From: Neobacillus ginsengisoli
Lineage (GTDB): Bacteria; Bacillota; Bacilli; Bacillales_B; DSM-18226
Assembly (NCBI RefSeq): GCF_030813055.1
Contig: NZ_JAUSTW010000013.1
Span: forward strand, 1-64,000
DNA length: 64,000 bases
Reading direction: 5' to 3'
Shown here: one piece after another, positions 42,319-51,443 of the stretch
Layout: each line of letters opens with the position of its first letter
How positions within the stretch are numbered: the stretch's first letter is position 1
Made by a program: the position numbers and the translations under genes
The notes under the pieces: model-generated
What the model saw: the letters and a program-made list of their open reading frames with translations, nothing else
Databases searched by the model: none
What the model was told of the DNA's origin: nothing

Positions 42319-43242
42319 ATGAAGTCGCAAAAAAAGAAAAATCGAAAATGGTTAAAAGGAACAGGAATCGTTCTACTTGTATTATTGATTGTGGGTGGAG
42401 TTTATACTTATTCAGTATTCAAGTCCTTTAAAAATGCTGTAGAAACGATGAACCAGCCAATTGATCGTAAGCAATCAGAGAAACGGGTAAAACCTGTTGC
42501 TTTGCCAAAAAAAGATCCATTTTCTGTATTAATGTTAGGTGTGGATGAACGACCTGGGGACCAAGGCCGGTCTGATACGATTATTGTATTAACTGTCAAC
42601 CCAAACAACAAATCAGTAAAAATGCTTAGTATCCCACGTGATACGCGCACAGAGATCATAGGAAAAGGAACGGTTGATAAGATCAACCATGCCTATGCAT
42701 TTGGTGGGGTTCCGATGTCAATGAATACGGTGGAGAACTTCCTTGATATTCCGATAGATTACTATATACAGGTTAACATGGATGGATTTAAAGATTTGGT
42801 GAACGCTGTTGGTGGTGTTACCGTTCAAAATAACTTAGACTTCACACAAGATGGTGTTCATTTTCCAGTAGGTACAGTAAATCTAAACGGTGAAAAAGCA
42901 TTAAGTTTTTCCAGAATGAGACACGAAGACCCTAGAGGTGACTTTGGACGTGAAGCAAGACAACGTGAAATTCTTCAAGCAGTGATCAAAGAAGGAACAA
43001 GCCTTTCATCATTAACGAATTATTCCACCATTTTCTCTGCTCTTGGGAAAAATATAAAAACAAATCTTACATTCGATCAAATAATGGACATTCAAAAAAA
43101 TTATCGGGATGCAGGCAATAACATACAGCAAGTGGAAATAGCAGAAAAAGGAACAATGATAGACAAGATTTATTACGGACTTGTATCAGCAGAAGAAAAA
43201 CAAAGAGTTCAAAATGAATTGAAGACACAGTTAAATCTATAA
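42319..43242 (+). CDS. LytR-CpsA-Psr (LCP) family protein
   Basis: 307 residues: N-terminal membrane helix (about 14-32), LCP domain from about 70 (FSVLMLGVDERPGDQGRSDTIIVLTVNP, SIPRDTRTEIIGKGTVDKINHAYAFGG, VNAVGGV, SFSRMRHEDPRGDFGREARQREIL). Catalytic Asp and Arg residues are conserved. Glycopolymer transfer to peptidoglycan. GGAGG precedes the ATG. It is on the opposite strand to the LCP gene at 40431 and the two are diverged paralogues. Confidence 0.9.
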   Translation: MKSQKKKNRKWLKGTGIVLLVLLIVGGVYTYSVFKSFKNAVETMNQPIDRKQSEKRVKPVALPKKDPFSVLMLGVDERPGDQGRSDTIIVLTVNPNNKSVKMLSIPRDTRTEIIGKGTVDKINHAYAFGGVPMSMNTVENFLDIPIDYYIQVNMDGFKDLVNAVGGVTVQNNLDFTQDGVHFPVGTVNLNGEKALSFSRMRHEDPRGDFGREARQREILQAVIKEGTSLSSLTNYSTIFSALGKNIKTNLTFDQIMDIQKNYRDAGNNIQQVEIAEKGTMIDKIYYGLVSAEEKQRVQNELKTQLNL

Positions 43243-43272
43243 AATAAAGCGAGCTGATTGGAGAGATTCCAG

Positions 43273-43416
43273 TCAGTTTTTTCTTTGTTTGAGTATTTTA
43301 CATATTTCGAGCAACTCAGCTAAATAAGGAGCATTCTTTGCTCCTGTTACCCCAAAATATTCCTTCATGAATGCTGCTCTGCTGTCTATGACATAAACCC
43401 TGTTACTACCCCACAT
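43273..43416 (-). CDS. Small protein overlapping its upstream neighbour, 47 aa
   Basis: MWGSNRVYVIDSRAAFMKEY then FGVTGAKNAPYLAELLEICKILKQRKN. Its ATG lies inside the last codons of the 66-aa gene, in the +1 phase, overlapping by 11 bases. It has a protein-like composition and no stop. It could be a translationally coupled gene or the product of a +1 frameshift joining both parts. Confidence 0.45.
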   Translation of the reverse strand: MWGSNRVYVIDSRAAFMKEYFGVTGAKNAPYLAELLEICKILKQRKN

Positions 43417-43606
43417 ACGTAGATTCGTTTCCCGCTACATATCCAGGTTCGGTTTTGTTGCCACCGTTTCCAAATAATATTACTAGCATTGAGACCGTCA
43501 CGAAAACTACTAAAAACTTACCTATTTTCCTTATTCCACTAAACCAGTTTGTGAATTTTGCCATTTTAGATTCTTTCTTCTTGTCATTGATGTTGAACTT
43601 GTTCAT
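43406..43606 (-). CDS. Small single-helix membrane protein, 66 aa
   Basis: From ATG at 43606 behind GGAGGG. Basic N-terminus (KFNINDKKKESKMAKF), an amphipathic stretch, a transmembrane helix (IGKFLVVFVTVSMLVILFG, about 32-50) and a polar tail. Function unknown. Upstream of, and overlapping, the 47-aa frame. Confidence 0.5.
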   Translation of the reverse strand: MNKFNINDKKKESKMAKFTNWFSGIRKIGKFLVVFVTVSMLVILFGNGGNKTEPGYVAGNESTYVG

Positions 43607-43834
43607 GCCCGAACCCTCCGTTTTGTAGTTATATACCCGCCTTCGGCAATTCACCTTGACTGTAATACACATTTCATTTCAACTTATCATCATTCAAGCC
43701 ATTCATTATCTAAAATAATCCGCGGTATGATAAGTTTTACGAAAGCACCCCCGTTATAAAGAAAAAGAAGTACCTTACCTATCTTTCGGGGGTACTTCCT
43801 TTCCTACCTGTGCATCTATATGATCTGCCTCTAA

Positions 43835-44494
43835 CTAGATTACTTTTTCCTGCTCATATTTCAATTTTTCCATTTCCTTTTCTACTTCTTCATCGTTCAC
43901 AAAATCAAGGCGCTCAAGTATTGGAGTTGAAAACTGGTTACCCGCTTGCACTTGGGCTTCCATCAATAAAATTCGTTCCTCTGCTCGGGCAATCCCGCGA
44001 CCAATATTGTCCGTTTGAAAACTAAATGATGCTTTTTGAATCTGGTTAATAGACTGGGCAACATTTACCCGTGAAGCTAAAAGGAGTTTCTTATGCTGCA
44101 TTTCGTTATACGTTTCCTTCAGCTGATTCAATTTTTCAATAAGATTCCGGGTTTGTTCCTTAATTGCTTCCAGCTGTTCCTTATAAAGGCTTAGCTGCTC
44201 TTGATGGACAAGTTTTTCTTGAACCGCCAATTTCGCCATCTCATCCTCGCCCCGTTCAATGGCCAGTTTTGCCTGACGAACTCTTTTTGCTAAAAGTCCT
44301 TCTGTTTCCAGAATGAGCGCAGCTTGTTTTTTCTCCACAAAAATCTGGCTGGCTAACGCTTTCTGGCCTTTTGCAATCTCCTGCTCCATTTCTCTCGAAT
44401 ACTCATTCAACATCGCAATCGGATTCTCCATACCATCCAGCATTCTATTAATTTCAGCCATCGTCATTGTTTTCATTCTTTTAAAAATACCCAT
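43835..44494 (-). CDS. pspA: PspA/IM30 family membrane-stress protein
   Basis: 219 residues from ATG at 44494 (MGIFKRMKTMTMAEINRMLD), entirely alpha-helical coiled coil: ENPIAMLNEYSREMEQEIAKGQKALASQ.., the conserved PspA arrangement. It binds damaged or stressed cytoplasmic membrane and oligomerises. AAGGAGA lies about 11 bases upstream. It starts one base past the stop of the membrane protein at 44496, so the two are translationally coupled. Confidence 0.85.
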   Translation of the reverse strand: MGIFKRMKTMTMAEINRMLDGMENPIAMLNEYSREMEQEIAKGQKALASQIFVEKKQAALILETEGLLAKRVRQAKLAIERGEDEMAKLAVQEKLVHQEQLSLYKEQLEAIKEQTRNLIEKLNQLKETYNEMQHKKLLLASRVNVAQSINQIQKASFSFQTDNIGRGIARAEERILLMEAQVQAGNQFSTPILERLDFVNDEEVEKEMEKLKYEQEKVI

Positions 44495-44495
44495 T

Positions 44496-44897
44496 TTACT
44501 CATTCTCCTTTTTATATGTTAACTCTTTTTCCCACTGATCTAAAATACGTGCATTTTGGTTAATAACAGGTGTATGTGAACTTATTAAAGGTGTTTCAAT
44601 AAATTGTTGCATGGAGGAAGCCTTTGCCTTCCTTCTAAGCCATCTCACTAATAGAACTACAGCAGTTAGGAATAATAGAAGCCCGATCCAATGGAATTCT
44701 CCTCCATGATGCAGGTCTCCCATAAAATGGTGGGATCCGAAACCACCTTGATTTCCCCATCCTTCCGAGCTAAATCCATTACTTCCGTCTTCAAAGCGCC
44801 GATGGCCTCCTAATAGATGTTGAAAAAATTTAATTCCAACCATGATAGAAGCGATCATCGCACCCCAGAAAATACCTAACTTTACTTTAGTATTCAT
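44496..44897 (-). CDS. Membrane partner of PspA, unknown family
   Basis: 133 residues with two helices (about 7-27 and 72-90) separated by a Gly/His/Phe-rich external stretch (GSNGFSSEGWGNQGGFGSHHFMGDLHHGG) and a cytoplasmic tail. AAAGGAGAAAAG precedes the ATG. Coupling to pspA suggests that it recruits or controls PspA, as PspB/C or LiaI do in other systems (inference). Confidence 0.65.
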   Translation of the reverse strand: MNTKVKLGIFWGAMIASIMVGIKFFQHLLGGHRRFEDGSNGFSSEGWGNQGGFGSHHFMGDLHHGGEFHWIGLLLFLTAVVLLVRWLRRKAKASSMQQFIETPLISSHTPVINQNARILDQWEKELTYKKENE

Positions 44898-45110
44898 CTC
44901 TATCTTTTCTCCTTTCAGTCCTTGATGATGTGAAGTTTAATAGAGAATGGTGAAAACTTGGTGAAATCTATTTCTATTAAAAAAATTTTTGAAATAAAAT
45001 TCTTATTAAAAAAAACGAAAAAGTCTCTTTGGGACTTTGTCGCCTTTTTTTATCATTTGCAGCTTCCAAAATGTCATTTTTCGACCTATTCCCTAGGAAA
45101 TGCTTCTTAA

Positions 45111-45126
45111 ACAAACGTTTGATTAA
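45111..45126. promoter_or_regulatory. CAAACGTTTG palindrome
   Basis: ACAAACGTTTGATTAA. The same dyad is at 56801-56816 (AATCAAACGTTTGATT, perfect 16 bp) and 63723-63734, with a mutated version at 56631. It looks like a repressor operator but no candidate binder is adjacent. Confidence 0.35.
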
Positions 45127-45256
45127 ACATCCCGCCAGACCTTTATTCTAAAGGGTTTTGTCGTCTAAAGTGCTGAAAATAATGTCAATTAGTGTTTCAT
45201 TTTGTTAGGATGAGATTGTTTCTGGTACTGATTCCAAAAAATGATCAAAGAAATCA

Positions 45257-45310
45257 TAAAAGACGTAAAACATAGACATGAAAGAATATCTCTGTTTTAC
45301 GTCTTTGTTA
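45257..45310. terminator. Terminator-like hairpin, copy of 40346
   Basis: AAAGACGTAAAACATAGA..TGTTTTACGTCTTT. Lies downstream of the YvrJ gene. Confidence 0.6.
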
Positions 45311-45332
45311 TTGAAATGGAACTAGACAATAG

Positions 45333-45476
45333 TCAATTCCTTTCCTTCATTCGTTCGGGCAGATTCTGAATGGATTGGACCACCATATCAAGCTTTGTTT
45401 CAATCCGATAAAGCAAGTATAAGGACACAACAATTGGGAATCCTACCTGACTGATGATAGGTATGAGCTCATCCAC
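45333..45476 (-). CDS. YvrJ family protein
   Basis: 47 residues from GTG at 45476 behind AAAGGAGAT: MDELIPIISQVGFPIVVSLY then LLYRIETKLDMVVQSIQNLPERM. One transmembrane helix followed by an amphipathic tail, the YvrJ signature. Third gene after DUF1659 and DUF2922, a combination common in Bacilli with unknown role. This gene is missing in the second copy near 57 kb. Confidence 0.75.
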   Translation of the reverse strand: MDELIPIISQVGFPIVVSLYLLYRIETKLDMVVQSIQNLPERMKERN

Positions 45477-45517
45477 GATTTTATCTCCTTTCTTTTAATT
45501 ATGATGACATGTAAAAA

Positions 45518-45549
45518 GAAAGACCGGCTTCAAAGTAATCCGGCCTTTC
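45518..45549 (-). terminator. Terminator between DUF2922 and YvrJ genes
   Basis: GAAAGACCGG cttcaaagtaat CCGGCCTTTC; a matching hairpin is at about 56995-57026 behind the second copy. Confidence 0.65.
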
Positions 45550-45558
45550 GTCTATTCA

Positions 45559-45777
45559 TTAAGCAAGTTCATAATCAGTTATATTACGCTCTACGATTCT
45601 AGCACCTTGAGCGGAAACTAAATTGCCGCCTGCTGTATTAATAATGTCTGAAGCAATAATGTCTGCCATCGATTGCTTGACAACCGCTTCATTCACTGGT
45701 TCTTTTGGATTATCAACGGTCAATCGAGCTGTCTTCCCGAACTCGGTCACAAATTGTAATTCCAATGTTTTAGCCAT
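45559..45777 (-). CDS. DUF2922 family protein
   Basis: 72 residues from ATG at 45777 behind GGAGGTG: MAKTLELQFVTEFGKTARLT then VDNPKEPVNEAVVKQSMADIIASDII. Small alpha/beta protein of unknown function always paired with DUF1659. Differs at three positions from the copy at 57036-57254. Confidence 0.85.
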   Translation of the reverse strand: MAKTLELQFVTEFGKTARLTVDNPKEPVNEAVVKQSMADIIASDIINTAGGNLVSAQGARIVERNITDYELA

Positions 45778-45813
45778 CCCTTTCACCTCCTACCGTAATC
45801 GAATCTCCAGCCA

Positions 45814-46032
45814 TTAGGCTAGAATCTCGGTGTTATCCGCTCTTTCAACGCTGCTCAGCTGATCCTTGCACAAAACAGATAATGCTTGTGCCACTTGATA
45901 GAGCTGATTTGCTGTTGCTTCTTTCTTGATGTTGTTCAATGTCTTTGCTTTTAAAATGGGAGCTCCCTTCTCATCCATTCCAACTTCAAAGACCAATCGC
46001 AGCTTTGTTTCTGCTAACATTGCCTGTGCCAT
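45814..46032 (-). CDS. DUF1659 family protein
   Basis: 72 residues: MAQAMLAETKLRLVFEVGMD then EKGAPILKAKTLNNIKKEATANQLYQVAQAL. AGGAGGTGG precedes the ATG. First gene of the DUF1659-DUF2922-YvrJ set. Function unknown; near-identical copy at 57291-57509. Confidence 0.85.
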   Translation of the reverse strand: MAQAMLAETKLRLVFEVGMDEKGAPILKAKTLNNIKKEATANQLYQVAQALSVLCKDQLSSVERADNTEILA

Positions 46033-46285
46033 TGTCTACCACCTCCTCTCACCTTCTATATATAAAAAAAGGGAGAAAAAGGACATGGTAGAGGGGCTGT
46101 TTTCTATTGCTCATGTGGAATGTTATGAAACATAAGGTCGTCTTTTGTCTCTTTAATTGGAGCAAATTGCGAAACATGGAGGACTTCATTCGTCCACTTT
46201 TTATATTCCTGAACAAAAAATGGAAGTAGGTATAAACAGCTACTCGTTCATTTCCATTTACCAAACTCCTAGTTACAAAAAGCAA

Positions 46286-46317
46286 AAAACCCTTTTGCTT
46301 TGGACAAAGGGTTTTCC
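46286..46317 (-). terminator. Terminator of the pyroglutamate operon
   Basis: AAACCCTTTTGC/GGACAAAGGGTTT just after the pxpA stop. The rest of the 46033-46364 gap has no supported gene. Confidence 0.7.
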
Positions 46318-46364
46318 TGTTTTCTTGTTAATACCCACACACAAGACTGGAAAATGTCAACGGT

Positions 46365-47141
46365 TCACCCTTGGACAAACTTCGAGGCGTACCAGGCACG
46401 AATTTCAATACCCTCTGTTTCGAGGCCGGAACGAATTTTGCGAGCAAATTCAAGGGCGTGTTGACCGTCACCGTGAATGCAAATCGTATCTGCTTGAACG
46501 GATGTATCATCCCCTTGCACAGTTCGGACGCGTCCTTCTTTTACCATTCTTATGACCTGATTAACAGACTGCTCGTCATTGGTTATTAAGGCATTTGCTT
46601 GTTTTCTCGGCGTTAACGTCCCATCCAGTTGGTACGTCCTATCTGCAAATACTTCATGGGCGATTTGCAGCCCGAGTTTTTCTCCAGCCTTGATGAGATT
46701 ACTTCCTGCTAGGCCAAACAAGATTAACCCTGGGTCTGCCTTGTAAACGGCTTCGGCAATTGCCATCGCTAGCTCCGAATTTTTCGCTGCCATATTGTAC
46801 AACGCCCCATGCGGTTTGACATGCTGCAAGCTTCCCCCTTCCGCACGGATGAAAGCATGGAGAGCCCCGATTTGGTAGAGAACGATATCATAAGCTTCCT
46901 GTGCAGAAACATCCATGTTTCTACGACCGAATCCAATTAAATCCGGCAGTCCGGGATGTGCACCAATCGCAACGCCTTTTTCCAATGCCAGCTTAACCGT
47001 CTCTCTCATCGTTGTAGGGTCTCCTGCATGAAAGCCGCAAGCAATGTTAGCTGAGCTTACGTAATTTAAAATTTCTTTGTCATTTCCTTTTTGATACGCA
47101 CCAAAACTTTCACCCATATCACAATTTAAATCTACAAACAT
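46365..47141 (-). CDS. pxpA: 5-oxoprolinase subunit PxpA (LamB/YcsF family)
   Basis: 258 residues from ATG at 47141 behind [86 protein letters not shown]. With PxpB and PxpC it hydrolyses 5-oxoproline to glutamate using ATP. It is the last gene of the operon, 72 bp after pxpC, an order (B, C, A) found in many Bacilli. Product of Pcp is its substrate. Confidence 0.92.
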   Translation of the reverse strand: MFVDLNCDMGESFGAYQKGNDKEILNYVSSANIACGFHAGDPTTMRETVKLALEKGVAIGAHPGLPDLIGFGRRNMDVSAQEAYDIVLYQIGALHAFIRAEGGSLQHVKPHGALYNMAAKNSELAMAIAEAVYKADPGLILFGLAGSNLIKAGEKLGLQIAHEVFADRTYQLDGTLTPRKQANALITNDEQSVNQVIRMVKEGRVRTVQGDDTSVQADTICIHGDGQHALEFARKIRSGLETEGIEIRAWYASKFVQG

Positions 47142-47213
47142 ATTACTGCCCCCTTCCTTGATACTATAAAAAAACAAAGTTTGTATTCACCGAACCATGT
47201 ATAAAAATAAAAC

Positions 47214-48239
47214 TCACGAGCGAGTCGCATTGATGTTACTGCGTGTGATCAATTCGATTCCGTGTGAGACCGTTTTGATCATTCTTTCTACTCTCATCAT
47301 TGCTTGCTGTGCATCCATCAAAGTAATTTCCTTAAATCTGATCTTTTCTCCAGGTTTTCGCTGAGCTAAAATCGGCAAATCAACAGAAGCAACGAAACCA
47401 ATTTTTGGATACCCACCGGTCGTTTGCCGGTCTGCCATGAGAATGATGGGCTGACCATCAGACGGGACTTGAATCGTTCCTGCGGTTACTGCCTCAGAAA
47501 GAAGTTCCAGCGACTGCTTCAATTCTACCTTGGAGCCGGATAACCTGTACCCCATACGATCAGATTGCGGAGTAATTTGAAATTCTTGTTCAAAAAAGGC
47601 ACGCCTGCTTTCTGGTGTGAAGTTTTTGAACTGTGGTCCTCGAATGACACGAACGGTTGAATTTTCATATGAAGGGAGAATGTTTTCTCCAATGTACCAG
47701 TCTGCTGCCACAAACGGGGCACTGTCACTTTTATTTGCTAAAAGTCCGATAAGTTCTAAGCTAATAGCTTTAGGCTGTTTCGTTTGCAGGTGATCGCCTT
47801 TTTTTAAAGGCCGTCCGTTATATCCGCCAATTTCTGCCCGTAAATAGGTGCTTCGGCTTCCGAGGACTTTGGGTACATCCATACCGCCTGCAAAGCTAAC
47901 AAAGGCGCGGCAGCCTTTTTTCGCATGACCAAACTCCAGGACACTTTCTTCTCTCACCCAGATGGGACGCCAAGATGGTACCGGTTTCCCGTCTATCAAA
48001 GGGGAGAAATCACCGCCGCAAATGGCAATAAGCTTATCTTCATGAAACTTTAATCTCGGTCCAAGAAGCGTGATTTCCAGCGCAGCTTTGTTCTCAGGAT
48101 TACCGACAAGGCGGTTTGCAAGCTTCAAAGCGAGTGTGTCCATCGCCCCGCCCACGATGACACCATGCTGCTGATAACTGAATCTCCCCAAATCTTGTAC
48201 GGTTGTGCTCAGTCCTGATTGAAGTACTTCAACACTCAT
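47214..48239 (-). CDS. pxpC: 5-oxoprolinase subunit PxpC (KipA-like)
   Basis: 341 residues matching the biotin-dependent carboxyltransferase/KipA family: VLQSGLSTTVQDLGRFSYQQHGVIVGGAMD at the start, IRGPQFKNFT in the middle, DRMGYRLSGSKVEL, SDGQPIILMADRQTTGGYPKIG. Overlaps the end of pxpB by four bases (ATGA), so translation is coupled. Works with PxpA and PxpB in ATP-driven opening of the 5-oxoproline ring. Confidence 0.92.
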   Translation of the reverse strand: MSVEVLQSGLSTTVQDLGRFSYQQHGVIVGGAMDTLALKLANRLVGNPENKAALEITLLGPRLKFHEDKLIAICGGDFSPLIDGKPVPSWRPIWVREESVLEFGHAKKGCRAFVSFAGGMDVPKVLGSRSTYLRAEIGGYNGRPLKKGDHLQTKQPKAISLELIGLLANKSDSAPFVAADWYIGENILPSYENSTVRVIRGPQFKNFTPESRRAFFEQEFQITPQSDRMGYRLSGSKVELKQSLELLSEAVTAGTIQVPSDGQPIILMADRQTTGGYPKIGFVASVDLPILAQRKPGEKIRFKEITLMDAQQAMMRVERMIKTVSHGIELITRSNINATRS

Positions 48240-48946
48240 GAATCTGCCCCTCCCAAATGATCGTATTCTTCCCGTGTAATCGGTCGAAAACGAACAATGT
48301 CTCCGGCACGTAGCAGGCTTGGCGGATCTTCTCTAGACTGAAATAAGGACAACGGAGTCTGCCCTATAAGCTGCCAGCCGCCAGGACTTTCAATTGGGTA
48401 AATCCCTGTCTGTTCCCCGCCTATCCCCACAGCGCCTTCAGGGATTGTTAAACGAGGAGAACGACGGCGGGGTGTGATGATCCGCTTGTCCATGCCTCCT
48501 AAATAAGGGAACCCGGGGGCAAAGCCGATCATATAGACAAGGTACTCAGCCTCGGAATGAATACGAATTACTTCGTCCGGTGTTAGACCATTATGATTGG
48601 CAACTTCCGACAAATCCGGGCCGAATTCCCCCCCATAGCAAACAGGAATCTCCATCCTTCTCGCTTCTTCTACTTTCCTGTTCGAGAATTGTGAGACAAT
48701 TTCTTTCAATTTACTATGGACCCATTCATATGGAAACGATACCCCTTGGTTAAACAGCCGGATTGGGTCATAAAAAACGGCCACCGTCGTAAAGCCGGGT
48801 ACGATTTCAATCATCCCCTCAAAAGGGTGTTCCTCTAAATAGCATGATAAAGCAATCACTTTTTCATGTGTCTTTCTGTCAATCCCTTCGCCCATTTTGA
48901 CAACAATCCCCGAATCCCCGAGCGGAGAAAATTGGTCGAGATCCAT
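48236..48946 (-). CDS. pxpB: 5-oxoprolinase subunit PxpB (KipI-like)
   Basis: 236 residues of the allophanate-hydrolase subunit 1/KipI family: FSPLGDSGIVVKMG, PVCYGGEFGPDLSEVANHNGL, YMIGFAPGFPYLGGMD, RLTIPEGAVGIGGEQTGIYP, GGWQLIGQTPL. AAGGAGGGG precedes the ATG. In B. subtilis KipI was first described as an inhibitor of kinase KinA; the metabolic role in 5-oxoprolinase is the likely one in this operon. Confidence 0.92.
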   Translation of the reverse strand: MDLDQFSPLGDSGIVVKMGEGIDRKTHEKVIALSCYLEEHPFEGMIEIVPGFTTVAVFYDPIRLFNQGVSFPYEWVHSKLKEIVSQFSNRKVEEARRMEIPVCYGGEFGPDLSEVANHNGLTPDEVIRIHSEAEYLVYMIGFAPGFPYLGGMDKRIITPRRRSPRLTIPEGAVGIGGEQTGIYPIESPGGWQLIGQTPLSLFQSREDPPSLLRAGDIVRFRPITREEYDHLGGADS

Positions 48947-48999
48947 TCTACTCCCCTCCTTACTCCAGTTAAAAGGAGATTTTACATTCTCCTCTTTTA

Positions 49000-49647
49000 T
49001 TAGCTGATTTGACCGCCAAGAGCAACGATGTCTTCTTCAAATGTTACGGCTGCCTCGATTGCTACCTTTAATCCTTTTACAACGGTTTCTAGCGCCATGC
49101 TCGGCTGACCGGGATTTTTCACAGCCTGTTCAGGGAGGAACGGAATGTGAATGAATCCTCCAATAATGGCATTATTCATTGATGCAAGCTGATGCATTAA
49201 CCCATAAAACAGATGATTGCACACAAACGTTCCCGCCGTTTGCGATACGGAAGCCGGAATCCCTTTATCGTTCATCTCTTTCACCATTGCCTTAATCGGT
49301 AAAGTCGACCAATACCCGACAGGTCCACCCTCCACTATAGCAGTACCGATGGGCTGATTGCCTTCATTGTCCGGAATCCGGGCGTCATCCACATTGATCG
49401 CCACCCGTTCAGCCGTAATATCGGAACGTCCTCCCGCCTGCCCGACACAAATGACGATGTCAGGTTGGGTTTCAGAGATTGCCTTTGCTAAATGATCAAG
49501 CGATTTATAGAAAACCGTTGGAATCTCGCAGACTTTTATTTCGTATTTTTCCGTAGAAGTTCCTGCCAATTCTTTAACAGCTTCTAATGCCGGATTGACA
49601 GCTTCACCACCAAACGGATCAAAGCCAGTTACTAAAACCCTTTTCAT
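49000..49647 (-). CDS. pcp: Pyroglutamyl-peptidase I (pyrrolidone-carboxylate peptidase)
   Basis: 215 residues from ATG at 49647 behind [27 protein letters not shown], a catalytic Glu region ([15 protein letters not shown]), [20 protein letters not shown] with the catalytic Cys, and [10 protein letters not shown] with the catalytic His. Removes N-terminal pyroglutamate from peptides, feeding PxpABC. Lies 53 bp upstream of pxpB. Confidence 0.93.
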   Translation of the reverse strand: MKRVLVTGFDPFGGEAVNPALEAVKELAGTSTEKYEIKVCEIPTVFYKSLDHLAKAISETQPDIVICVGQAGGRSDITAERVAINVDDARIPDNEGNQPIGTAIVEGGPVGYWSTLPIKAMVKEMNDKGIPASVSQTAGTFVCNHLFYGLMHQLASMNNAIIGGFIHIPFLPEQAVKNPGQPSMALETVVKGLKVAIEAAVTFEEDIVALGGQIS

Positions 49648-49692
49648 TGTTCTCCCTCTTTCTTTGTTCATTGCAGGGGATCTGCCTACTTA

Positions 49693-50454
49693 TTAGTTCC
49701 CTTCCCGGTAGCCCAATCGAAAAGATATTTCCTTTGCGGCATTCTTGATTGAGTCAATTAATTCTGGAAGACGATCGGTCCCAAAGCGAGAATCAGGACC
49801 GGCAATGCTGAGTCCCGCAGCCAAACAGCCCGTATGATCAAAAATCGGTGCAGCAATGGAAACCGTATCATTTTCCAATTCAGAATAACTTATTGTATAA
49901 CCAAACTTTCTAGCATCTGCCAAAACCTGCCTCATTCGATCCTTATCCGTAATGGTCCCAGTACCGATAGCCGTCAGTTCCGTTTCCTGTAAATAGTGTT
50001 CTTGTTCTTCTTTCTTTAAAAAGGCCAGGATAATTCTCGAACAAGCCCCTGCATATAACGGGGCTCTTCGGCCAACTTTTGTATAAAGCCGGACGGGATG
50101 CGGCGTGTCTAATTTTTCAATATATATGGCATCATTGCCATCCTTTATAATCAGGTTAACTGCCTCTTTCGCCTTATCCCTAAGTTCCTTCATGATTGGT
50201 AAGGCGAGCTGCCTTATATCCAATCGATCAGCAACTAACTGGCCGAACTGTAAAAACTGCAGCCCAAGCAAATATTTGCCCTCATTGTTTTTTTGCAGAA
50301 ATCCCATCGTTTCGAGCGACCCGACCATCCGATGAACAGATGTTTTTGGCACCCCCAAAAGTTCAACCATTTCATTTAATGTCAGTTCTGAATGATGTAA
50401 AAAAAGATTCAACACATCCATCGATTTCACAACTGTTATATTTTTGTTTTGCAT
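49693..50454 (-). CDS. IclR family transcriptional regulator
   Basis: 253 residues: winged helix at about 1-65 (SMDVLNLFLHHSELTLNEMVELLGVPKTSVHRMVGSLETMGFLQK) and effector domain at about 75-250 (GACSRIILAFL, VSIAAPIFDHTGCLAAGLSIAGP). Located inside the operon between the DUF979 and pcp genes, so it is probably the pathway regulator sensing pyroglutamate or a related compound (inference). Confidence 0.88.
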   Translation of the reverse strand: MQNKNITVVKSMDVLNLFLHHSELTLNEMVELLGVPKTSVHRMVGSLETMGFLQKNNEGKYLLGLQFLQFGQLVADRLDIRQLALPIMKELRDKAKEAVNLIIKDGNDAIYIEKLDTPHPVRLYTKVGRRAPLYAGACSRIILAFLKKEEQEHYLQETELTAIGTGTITDKDRMRQVLADARKFGYTISYSELENDTVSIAAPIFDHTGCLAAGLSIAGPDSRFGTDRLPELIDSIKNAAKEISFRLGYREGN

Positions 50455-50487
50455 CCCTTGCTCCTCTTTTTCCCAATCTCTTCTTAA

Positions 50488-51441
50488 TTATAGCGAGAAC
50501 AAATACATAAACAGAATATTAACCCCTAAAAGAATGAGTGCAGTCGGAACTTGGACTCGAATGACCTGGTATTTATCCTTTAAATCCAGCAAGGCGGCCG
50601 GAACAATGTTAAAGTTTGCTGCCATTGGTGTCATCAATGTTCCACAATAACCGGCAAACATTCCGATTGCTGCCACATGGTTGGCATTCACTCCAAACTG
50701 ATTGATCAGAAGAGGTACAGCAATTCCTGCTGTCATGACCGGGAAGGCGGCAAATGCGTTCCCCATAATCATGGTAAACAAGGCCATTCCGATACAATAG
50801 GCAAACACGACCCAGAAAAGAGAATGAGCCGGAATCACATTGCCTACTAACTTCGAAACAACGGTTCCAACACCAGCAGTAGTAAAAACAGTTCCTAACG
50901 TCGCCAACAATTGCGGCAGTAAAGCAGCCCAGCCAATTGACTCCATCAATCGCCTTGATTCCTTAATCGCAGTGACAGGTGAGCTCTTTGTCATCCATAA
51001 GCCGATAATGAGCGCAATGAAGGCAGCAACACCTAACGATACAAGTGTTAAACTCGTTTGATCCAGTAAAAAGGTACCGAAGATTTTTACCCCTTTTAAG
51101 CCTGTTGATCCTGCGACAGTTAAAATGGGAATTAATAGAGCAGGAATAAAGAGCTTATTGCCTAAGCGTTTACGGTTATTCTGTCTTTCTTCTACACTTG
51201 CCTCATTGTAACTGCCAAGCTTTAACCCGCCGAAGCCCGCAATTAAAACAAGACCAATAACGAGAATACCCATATAAAAAGGCGGAATCACCTTGCCAAA
51301 TAGAAGTGATACCCCATATAAGCAATAGAAAAGCCCTGATGTGAAACGTCGTGGATTTTTACGGTCTGAAAATGTATAAATACTTCCTGCTATCGTGATA
51401 ATTCCTAGAAACATATAAACATATTCAATAGAAATAAACAT
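50488..51441 (-). CDS. DUF979 family membrane protein (transporter subunit)
   Basis: 317 residues, about nine to ten helices: GIITIAGSIYTFSDRKNPRRF near the start, GNVIPAHSLFWVVFAYCIGMALFTMIMGNAFAAFPVMTAGI near 205-245, AIGMFAGYCGTLMTPMAANFNIVPAALL. DUF979 and DUF969 proteins are encoded together and next to pcp in many Firmicutes, and together resemble a split secondary transporter; pyroglutamate or pyroglutamyl peptides are the probable substrate (inference). Confidence 0.85.
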   Translation of the reverse strand: MFISIEYVYMFLGIITIAGSIYTFSDRKNPRRFTSGLFYCLYGVSLLFGKVIPPFYMGILVIGLVLIAGFGGLKLGSYNEASVEERQNNRKRLGNKLFIPALLIPILTVAGSTGLKGVKIFGTFLLDQTSLTLVSLGVAAFIALIIGLWMTKSSPVTAIKESRRLMESIGWAALLPQLLATLGTVFTTAGVGTVVSKLVGNVIPAHSLFWVVFAYCIGMALFTMIMGNAFAAFPVMTAGIAVPLLINQFGVNANHVAAIGMFAGYCGTLMTPMAANFNIVPAALLDLKDKYQVIRVQVPTALILLGVNILFMYLFSL

Positions 51442-51443
51442 GA

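Larger units (their letters stand above)
45050..46090. repeat. Duplicated block, copy 1
   Basis: Includes the YvrJ, DUF2922 and DUF1659 genes and the leader with ATGTCATTTTTCGACCTATT and ACAAACGTTTGATTAA. Near-identical coding sequence and a similar flank recur at 56565-57575 in direct orientation. Confidence 0.75.

Noticed and set aside
46049..46555. Overlapping frames of 78 and 132 codons on both strands
   Set aside because: They overlap the pxpA terminator and the pxpA gene itself and show no start signals.
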